DNA of 11,546 nucleotides from an uncultured Eubacteriales bacterium (GTDB lineage: Bacteria; Bacillota; Clostridia; Oscillospirales; Oscillospiraceae): the NCBI GenBank assembly GCA_900549475.1, contig UROF01000046.1:1-11546 (forward strand). Reading direction: 5' to 3'. Each line of letters begins with the position of its first letter. Positions within the stretch are counted from its first letter, which is position 1. Under the pieces are notes generated by a model. It had not been told where the DNA came from. It searched no databases and saw only the letters and a program-made list of their open reading frames with translations. Below, in pieces: positions 7,311 to 11,546 of the stretch. Made by a program: the position numbers and the translations under genes.

Positions 7311-8396
7311 CTATTTTGCTGATACCACATGCTCCAGAAGGGAAACATTGCCTGCCAGCCGGGGATTTTGGGGCTCCAGAGCCAAAGCTTTCTGTGCTTC
7401 CTCCAATGCCTCGGGGAGACGCTGGGTCTGATAGAAGGCAATAGCGCGCAGGTCATGGGGAAGGCTGCCCCAGGGGGCCGCCTCACAGATATAGGTCCGG
7501 GGCCGCTGGGTGATGGACAGGGCGCAGGAGGTAAAATACAGTACGCCGTCCCAGTTCTTCTCCTCGTAAAGCAGCAGAGCGAGATCCACATAGGGCTCCC
7601 GCAGGTGGGGCGCTTCCGCAATGGCACGGAGGTACCAGTTCCGGGCCAGCTGCCGCTTTCCCTTCATGGCCCAGGCGTGGGCAATGTAGCGCATGGAGGC
7701 GGCGCGCTCATCGGCCCAGGTGGCAGTGGGCATGGTGAGATGCTGTTCCAGTGTACGGATACAGTCGTCCCATCGGCCGCGATACATATATTCCCGCCCC
7801 AGATAGTGGACATTGCGGTCATCGTCCGGGTCCTCTTTGACAGACAGCTCCAGCAGCGGCAGGTACTGAGCCCTGGACTTGGTGGGATCAGGATGATGAT
7901 CCAGCTGTATGCCCTCCGCGACGACCTTGGGCCCTGGAGCGCCTGTACCGGTCCAGTGCAGGACCTCGTGGACCGGATGGACCCATTGATAGCCGTGACG
8001 GGCGTGGATCTTCTCGTACCAGAATACCACACCTTCCGACCCGTCGGGGTTGAAGCTCCATGTGTAGCGGTATGTAGCCTGGCCGGCCCCGGGCCGCCAT
8101 GCGCTTTCCAGCTGCTTGCGCCACCCCGGATGAAAGACCTCGTCCAGGTCGGTACAGACACAGATATCCGCATCCTCCGATACCAGTTCCATGGAGCGGT
8201 TCCGGGCGGTGTCGAAGCGCCAGGGGGAAATGGTCTCCACCGTCACCACTGCGCCCCGTGCTTCCAGAAGCTCCACGGTGTTATCGCTGGAACCGGTGTC
8301 CAGTACAACGATCTCATCTGCTTCTGACATGGAGTCCATCCACCGGTCCACAAATTGCGCCTCATTTTTGCAGATGGCGTAAACGGCGATTTTCAT
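7311..8396 (-). CDS. GT2 glycosyltransferase with TPR-like C-terminus
   Basis: This 361-residue cytoplasmic protein has a family 2 glycosyltransferase domain at about residues 1-180. It opens with MKIAVYAICKNEAQFVDRW and VLDTGSSDNT, the usual nucleotide-sugar binding strand and loop. TDLDEV (82-87) supplies the DxD motif for metal and sugar nucleotide, and HPVHEVLHW (about 140-148) fits the acceptor side. From about 190 to 345 there are helical repeats of TPR type, such as HYLGREYMYRGRWDDCIRTL and EALEEAQKALALEPQNP. The layout resembles SunS-like and prophage or spore-glycoprotein transferases. It lies 108 nt downstream of the collagen-like gene on the same strand, so the threonine-rich collagen repeats are its likely acceptor. 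The ribosome binding site is an AAAGGA-type sequence. Confidence 0.9.
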   Translation of the reverse strand: MKIAVYAICKNEAQFVDRWMDSMSEADEIVVLDTGSSDNTVELLEARGAVVTVETISPWRFDTARNRSMELVSEDADICVCTDLDEVFHPGWRKQLESAWRPGAGQATYRYTWSFNPDGSEGVVFWYEKIHARHGYQWVHPVHEVLHWTGTGAPGPKVVAEGIQLDHHPDPTKSRAQYLPLLELSVKEDPDDDRNVHYLGREYMYRGRWDDCIRTLEQHLTMPTATWADERAASMRYIAHAWAMKGKRQLARNWYLRAIAEAPHLREPYVDLALLLYEEKNWDGVLYFTSCALSITQRPRTYICEAAPWGSLPHDLRAIAFYQTQRLPEALEEAQKALALEPQNPRLAGNVSLLEHVVSAK

Positions 8397-8437
8397 AATG
8401 GTTCCATCCTTTCCTGAGAAGATAGGGATATAGGGAA

Positions 8438-8468
8438 CAGGCGGGCGGCGCTGGGCGCCGTCCGCCTG
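8438..8468 (-). promoter_or_regulatory. strong hairpin between collagen-like and GT genes
   Basis: A 14-bp GC-rich stem (8438-8451 with 8455-8468, one G-U pair) closes on a 3-nt loop 37 nt after the collagen-like stop. The minus-strand tail is TTCCC and not a U-run, so it is probably a leaky terminator or an mRNA 3' end stabiliser that lets less message reach the glycosyltransferase. Confidence 0.55.
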
Positions 8469-8504
8469 CCTGCCGGTATATGGGACCGGCCGGAGATTTT
8501 GGGG

Positions 8505-9794
8505 TTAATCCAGTTTCTGGATGGTCAGAGCAGCGTCGGTAAGAGTGACGTTGTTCTCGGTCGCATTAAGGGTGATCTCCTCGCTGCCGGACACAGTGAC
8601 CAGAACCGTGGCAGCCAAATTAGCGGTATCAGAGGTGTTGTTGATCTTCACGGTGCTCTTGCTGCCGTCGATGGCAGTGCCGTCCTCCTGAAGCTCAACA
8701 CCGACATCGCCCGTGCCGGAGGTGTTGGTGGCGGTGACGGAGTAAGAAATAGCATAGGTGCCCGCATCATTCAGGGTGAAGGTATCGGTGCTGGCGGTGT
8801 GGCTGATGGCGGAACCCTCTTCCACCTGGTTGGTGTCAAAAGTAGCGGGATCGCCAGTGGAAGAAAGAGTCTGGGAACCGGTATTGGTGGCATACAGGGC
8901 GTTCAGCGGAGGGGGAGAACCGGCAGGGCCAGCAGGGCCGGTAGGCCCGGTGGGGCCAGTTGCACCTTCCGCACCAGCGGCACCGGTAGCGCCGGTAGGC
9001 CCGGTGGGACCTTCTGTGCCGGTAGCGCCAGCAGGGCCGGTAGGACCAGTGGGGCCAGCCAGACCAGTCGCGCCAGTAGCACCGGCAGGGCCAGTGGGAC
9101 CGGTAGGCCCGGTGGGGCCGGTAGGTCCGGTAGGACCAGTGGGACCGGTGGGACCTTCCGCACCGGTAGCGCCAGTTGCGCCGGTGGCACCGGCAGGGCC
9201 AGTAGGCCCGGTGGAGCCGGTAGGCCCGGTGACGGTGACGAGGTTAAAGTCCGGAGAAGTACCGGGGGTACCGCTGGCGTTATCACGGTTGGCCTGGTAG
9301 AGGGCACCGTCGTAGTAGAGCATAGTGCCTCTGGCGTAGAAAGCGCCGGGGGTAAACTCAACGACGTTGTTGAGGCCTGCACCGGTGGGACCAGTAGGCC
9401 CGGTAGGACCAGTGGGACCAGTCGCGCCAGTGGCACCGGTAGCGCCGGTAGCACCAGTAGCGCCCACAGGTCCGGTGGGCCCGGTAGGACCAGCGGCACC
9501 CGCAGGGCCGGCAGGCCCGGTGGCACCGGTGGGACCCATAGGTCCGGTAGCGCCGGTTCCGCCGGCGGGACCTGCTACACCGGCAGGGCCGGTAGGGCCA
9601 GTAGGACCGGTGGGGCCGGGGCATCCTCTGGGACCCATGGGGCCGGCAGGACCGGGTACGCAGCAGACATCTGTACAGGTATAGCGGTTGCAGGGGTCGC
9701 AGCAGCTGTTGCCGCAGTTATTGCTGCAGTTATTGCTGCAGTTGCTGCTGCAATTGCTGTTGCAGTTTTTGTTGCTGTTGCTATTGCAGTTCAT
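8505..9794 (-). CDS. BclA-like collagen-like surface glycoprotein
   Basis: The frame is open from 9821, but GGAGGAG (9805-9811) precedes the ATG at 9794, giving 429 residues. Four parts are visible. Residues 1-45 are Asn, Ser and Cys-rich with 12 cysteines, seven of them at exact four-residue spacing (11 to 35). Residues 48-140 are Gly-X-Y repeats, mostly GPT and GAT. Residues 141-189 are non-collagenous with YDGALYQANRDNASGTPG, resembling a small carbohydrate-binding-like module. Residues 190-292 are a second Gly-X-Y stretch. Residues 293-429 form a beta-rich globular domain (TFTLNDAGTYAISYSVTATN) like the trimerising BclA/C1q-type head. Such proteins form hair-like layers on exosporium, and their threonines carry O-glycans. 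There is no signal peptide, which fits assembly from the mother cell. Function is inferred from architecture. Confidence 0.92.
   Translation of the reverse strand: MNCNSNSNKNCNSNCSSNCSNNCSNNCGNSCCDPCNRYTCTDVCCVPGPAGPMGPRGCPGPTGPTGPTGPAGVAGPAGGTGATGPMGPTGATGPAGPAGAAGPTGPTGPVGATGATGATGATGATGPTGPTGPTGPTGAGLNNVVEFTPGAFYARGTMLYYDGALYQANRDNASGTPGTSPDFNLVTVTGPTGSTGPTGPAGATGATGATGAEGPTGPTGPTGPTGPTGPTGPTGPAGATGATGLAGPTGPTGPAGATGTEGPTGPTGATGAAGAEGATGPTGPTGPAGPAGSPPPLNALYATNTGSQTLSSTGDPATFDTNQVEEGSAISHTASTDTFTLNDAGTYAISYSVTATNTSGTGDVGVELQEDGTAIDGSKSTVKINNTSDTANLAATVLVTVSGSEEITLNATENNVTLTDAALTIQKLD
8919..9227 (-). repeat. collagen repeat tract 2
   Basis: About 34 Gly-X-Y triplets (GPT, GPA, GAT) are encoded by degenerate 9-bp units whose plus-strand form is like GGTAGGACC or GGTGGGGCC. 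Such tracts change length by slippage or recombination, so copy number may differ between strains. Confidence 0.9.
9375..9653 (-). repeat. collagen repeat tract 1
   Basis: About 31 uninterrupted Gly-X-Y triplets lie N-terminal to the non-collagenous insert. The codon pattern is the same as in the tract at 8919-9227, including a run of five GAT triplets. Confidence 0.9.
9690..9791 (-). repeat. Asn/Ser/Cys codon repeat
   Basis: Imperfect 12-bp units (plus strand like TTATTGCTGCAG) encode the Cys-x-x-x ladder at the N-terminus of the collagen-like protein. Confidence 0.75.
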
Positions 9795-9826
9795 AGGGAA
9801 AAAACTCCTCCCTGTTCTCACAGATA

Positions 9827-9883
9827 GCGGCGCACGGTGCGCCGCGGGGACAGAACGCGGCAGGCCTTGGTCCGGCGCCGGAC
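9827..9883 (-). promoter_or_regulatory. inverted repeats in the collagen-like gene leader
   Basis: A GC-only-type hairpin (9827-9835 with 9837-9845) lies 16 nt upstream of the ribosome binding site, and a perfect 14-bp palindrome GTCCGGCGCCGGAC sits at 9870-9883. The second may be an operator or RNA dimer site. No protein is assigned. Confidence 0.45.
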
Positions 9884-9905
9884 AAAAGACTGTGCGTCTG
9901 TTCCC

Positions 9906-9931
9906 ATTCTATGCAGGGGAGGATCATGTGT
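9906..9931 (-). promoter_or_regulatory. possible sigma-K-type sporulation promoter
   Basis: On the minus strand AC (9930-9931) is followed after 16 nt by CATAGAATG (from 9913). This agrees with the sigma-K pattern AC-N16/17-CATANNNTA except for the last base; CATAGAAT also resembles the sigma-E -10. The match is short and could be chance, but mother-cell control fits a BclA-type gene. Confidence 0.4.
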
Positions 9932-9951
9932 GCAGGAGGGAGGCGGCAGAT

Positions 9952-9990
9952 AAAAAGAAAAACTCCGGCCTGCAAACAGACCGGAGCCGT
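9952..9990 (-). terminator. intrinsic terminator on the minus strand without a coding gene
   Basis: CTCCGG/CCGGAG (9981-9986 with 9963-9968), extended by four inner pairs, is followed on the minus strand by TTTTTCTTTTT. No minus-strand coding gene lies upstream, so it should end the short transcript from the promoter at 10089-10117. Confidence 0.8.
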
Positions 9991-10082
9991 AAAATATCGA
10001 AATATGCTTGACAAGCGAAAAAATAAATGGTAAAATCAAGTGCTTATGTCCATAGAAGATGGCGAAACTACTCCCCACCCTC
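9955..10082 (-). ncRNA. candidate small RNA or attenuated leader, about 125 nt
   Basis: A near-consensus minus-strand promoter would start a transcript at about 10082, and an intrinsic terminator would stop it at about 9955. No credible coding frame with a ribosome binding site is inside. The RNA begins with a G-rich stretch containing GGGGAGTAG. It then has a small CCAT/ATGG hairpin, segments AAGC-CTTGA followed by GCTT-TCAAG that could form an H-type pseudoknot, an ATAT-TTCG-ATAT hairpin, and the terminator stem. It could be a free small RNA, antisense to the rpoB promoter and leader, or a leader whose read-through feeds the collagen-like gene. The call rests on signals only. Confidence 0.4.
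10008..10036 (+). promoter_or_regulatory. consensus sigma-A promoter of rpoB
   Basis: TTGACA (10008-10013), a 17-nt spacer ending in TGG (extended -10) and TAAAAT (10031-10036) make this the strongest promoter in the window. The -35 box is embedded in the palindrome GCTTGACAAGC (10006-10016). The predicted start is near 10043. Confidence 0.88.
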
Positions 10083-10231
10083 AAACTCAGTATAGCAGTT
10101 TCTCACAGAAAAGGCAATAGGAATTTGAGATAAAAATATCAACCGACCCGCGTGTATCGCGAACACGTGCGTTTTCCGCCGCCAACGGGGTATGGCGGTG
10201 GGACGCAAGAAAGGTAGATGAGTGAATCAAG
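10043..10231 (+). promoter_or_regulatory. structured 5' leader of rpoB, about 190 nt
   Basis: Between the predicted start and the ATG there is no gene. Two stem-loops lie near the end: CGTGT/ACACG (10151-10155 with 10163-10167) and CCGCC/GGCGG (10176-10180 with 10194-10198), the latter enclosed by GCGT/ACGC (10169-10172 with 10203-10206). The ribosome binding site is weak, with only GAG-type matches close to the ATG and AAAGG 17 nt away. Both features suggest control at the leader. Confidence 0.5.
10089..10117 (-). promoter_or_regulatory. near-consensus sigma-A promoter facing the rpoB promoter
   Basis: On the minus strand TTGCCT (10112-10117), a 17-nt spacer ending in TGC (extended -10) and TATACT (10089-10094) predict a start near 10082. 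It points at the rpoB promoter, so the two transcripts overlap over about 40 nt at their 5' ends. Confidence 0.7.
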
Positions 10232-11546
10232 ATGGCCAAGGATAAGTACTACGGTAAGACGCTGCGAAAGAACTTCGCCCGGCATGAGGAGATCATGCCC
10301 ATGCCCAATCTGTTGGAGATCCAAAAGACCTCCTATCAGTGGTTCCTGGACACCGGCCTGCGCGAGGTGTTTGCCGACGTAGGTTCCATTACCGACTATG
10401 CCGGCACTCTGGAGCTGAGCTTCATCGATTACAGCATGAATGAGCCGCCTAAGTACAATGTGGAGGAATGCAAGGCCCGGGATGCCACGTATGCCGCACC
10501 CCTGAAGGTCAGTGTGCGCCTGCGCAACCGGGAGACCGAGGAGATCAAGGAGCAGGAGATCTTCATGGGAGATTTCCCCCTGATGACCAAGTCCGGCACC
10601 TTTGTGATCAACGGCGCCGAGCGCGTGGTGGTCTCCCAGATCGTCCGTTCCCCCGGCATCTATTACGGCAAGGAAGTGGACCCCAAGACGGATCTGCCCA
10701 TCCTCACCTCTACCGTCATCCCCTACCGGGGCGCCTGGCTGGAGTATGAGACGGACACCAACGAGCTGTTCTGGGTCCGCATCGACAAAAACCGCAAGCT
10801 TCCCATCACCTGCCTGATCCGGGCCATCGGCCTGAAGACCGATGGGGAGATCCTGGAGTTTTTCGGCGACGATCCCACCATCGTGGCCACCATGGAGAAG
10901 GACACCTGCAAGACCTATGAGGAGTCCCTCCTGGAGATCTACCGCAAGCTCCGCCCCGGCGAGCCCCCCACGGTGGACTCCGCTGAGACCCTGATCCGCA
11001 ACCTGTTCTTCGACCCCCGCCGCTACGATCTGAGCATGGTGGGCCGTTACAAGTTCAATAAGAAGCTGGCCCTGTGGGTTCGCGCCTCCGGCCGTGCCCT
11101 GGTGGAGCCTGTGGTCCACCCCGCCACCGGCGAGATCCTTTACGAGCCCGGCCACACCCTCACCCGCGCCGAGACCCAGGAGCTGGACGCTATCGGCGTC
11201 AACGAGGTCGTGGTGGATGTGGACGGCAAGCCCCTGAAGATCTTCTCCAACCACATGTGCGACCTCAAGCGCTATGTGGACTTCGATCCTGAGGCCGAGT
11301 GCGGCATCAAGGAGCGGGTGCGCTACAGCGTGCTCCAGGAGCTGCTGGAGCAGTACTCCGGCGAGGATCTGAAGGATGCCATCCGCTCCCATGTGGACGA
11401 TCTGGTGCCCAAGCACATCATCGTGGATGATATCCTCGCTTCCATCAACTACATGAACGCTCTGGCCAAGGGCCTGACCACCAAGGACGATATCGACCAC
11501 CTGGGCAACCGCCGCCTGCGCTGCGTGGGCGAGCTGCTCCAGAACC
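10232..11546 (+). CDS. rpoB: RNA polymerase beta subunit, N-terminal part
   Basis: The first 438 codons of the beta subunit of DNA-directed RNA polymerase; the frame is open to the window edge. Characteristic blocks are KTSYQWFL (32-39), the protrusion segment FMGDFPLMTKSGTFVINGAE (111-130) followed by RVVVSQIVRSPG, FFDPRRYDLS (259-268) with GRYKFNKKL, and DDIDHLGNRR (419-428) before CVGELLQN. The last corresponds to the segment just ahead of rifampicin cluster I in E. coli, which is therefore outside the window. The start at MAKDKYYGKTLRKNF agrees with clostridial relatives; a stop codon 9 nt upstream in frame excludes an earlier start. Unlike the classic rplKAJL-rpoBC order, no ribosomal protein gene precedes it and it has its own promoter. 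Confidence 0.98.
   Translation, partial: MAKDKYYGKTLRKNFARHEEIMPMPNLLEIQKTSYQWFLDTGLREVFADVGSITDYAGTLELSFIDYSMNEPPKYNVEECKARDATYAAPLKVSVRLRNRETEEIKEQEIFMGDFPLMTKSGTFVINGAERVVVSQIVRSPGIYYGKEVDPKTDLPILTSTVIPYRGAWLEYETDTNELFWVRIDKNRKLPITCLIRAIGLKTDGEILEFFGDDPTIVATMEKDTCKTYEESLLEIYRKLRPGEPPTVDSAETLIRNLFFDPRRYDLSMVGRYKFNKKLALWVRASGRALVEPVVHPATGEILYEPGHTLTRAETQELDAIGVNEVVVDVDGKPLKIFSNHMCDLKRYVDFDPEAECGIKERVRYSVLQELLEQYSGEDLKDAIRSHVDDLVPKHIIVDDILASINYMNALAKGLTTKDDIDHLGNRRLRCVGELLQN

Noticed and set aside
8919..9653. Short tandem units that could suggest a CRISPR array.
   Set aside because: Units are 9 bp, degenerate and in frame with Gly-X-Y codons; there are no spacers.
8499..9827. A 442-codon plus-strand frame rich in Gly, Ser, Thr and Arg across the collagen-like gene.
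   Set aside because: It arises from the complement of Gly-X-Y codons; the minus frame has a proper start, domains and ribosome binding site.
10055..10082. GGGGAGTAG at the 5' end of the minus-strand transcript resembles the start of the yybP-ykoY manganese riboswitch.
   Set aside because: The matching 3' part (AAGACC-type segment closing the first helix) is not found, and the downstream gene is not a metal transporter or ion pump.
10170..10215. GGTGGGACGCAAG in the rpoB leader resembles the core of the cyclic di-GMP-I riboswitch.
   Set aside because: The upstream CACGCACAG-type strand and the downstream receptor helix are absent; the match is limited to about ten bases.
10218..10382. A 54-codon frame overlapping the start of rpoB.
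   Set aside because: AAAGG is only 3 nt before its ATG, and the frame is simply rpoB read out of phase.
10139..11500. A 453-codon minus-strand frame opposite rpoB.
   Set aside because: The plus strand unambiguously encodes RpoB; the opposite frame is low-complexity and without start signals.

Overview
The window looks like a chromosomal segment of an anaerobic, probably spore-forming Clostridia member, most likely Oscillospiraceae (Flavonifractor/Intestinimonas-like). This rests on the N-terminal half of a typical clostridial RpoB, a BclA-type collagen-like protein, DUF1576 and DUF5662 proteins, consensus sigma-A promoters and strong AGGAGG ribosome binding sites. The taxon is inferred from remembered family resemblance, not from a search.

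Layout. (i) 1-3063: an AT-richer orphan gene on the minus strand, divergent from a large serine recombinase that ends in a near-perfect intrinsic terminator. This looks like the right end of an integrated element. (ii) 3124-6473: plus-strand housekeeping-like genes: an HD-domain phosphohydrolase and a DUF5662 protein in one operon; a duplicated DUF1576 membrane protein followed by a tightly linked small gene; a 64-residue single-pass membrane protein. The block is closed by a bidirectional terminator. (iii) 6490-9931: a minus-strand group made of a collagen-like protein with a cysteine ladder at its N-terminus, a GT2 glycosyltransferase with TPR-like repeats, and a degenerate VTC (polyphosphate polymerase) domain protein. 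The first two look like a spore-surface glycoprotein and its glycosyltransferase, and a sigma-K-like promoter lies in front of them. (iv) 9952-10231: a gene-free stretch with two near-consensus promoters facing each other. One fires right into rpoB through a structured leader of about 190 nt. The other fires left and meets a strong intrinsic terminator after about 125 nt, which predicts an undescribed small RNA or attenuated leader. (v) 10232-11546: the first 438 codons of rpoB, running off the window.

The least explained parts are the head-to-head promoter pair with its short terminated minus-strand transcript next to rpoB, the VTC-family protein that has lost most of the basic residues of its active tunnel, and the every-fourth-residue cysteine ladder of the collagen-like protein. 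No CRISPR array, tRNA, rRNA or insertion sequence was seen.
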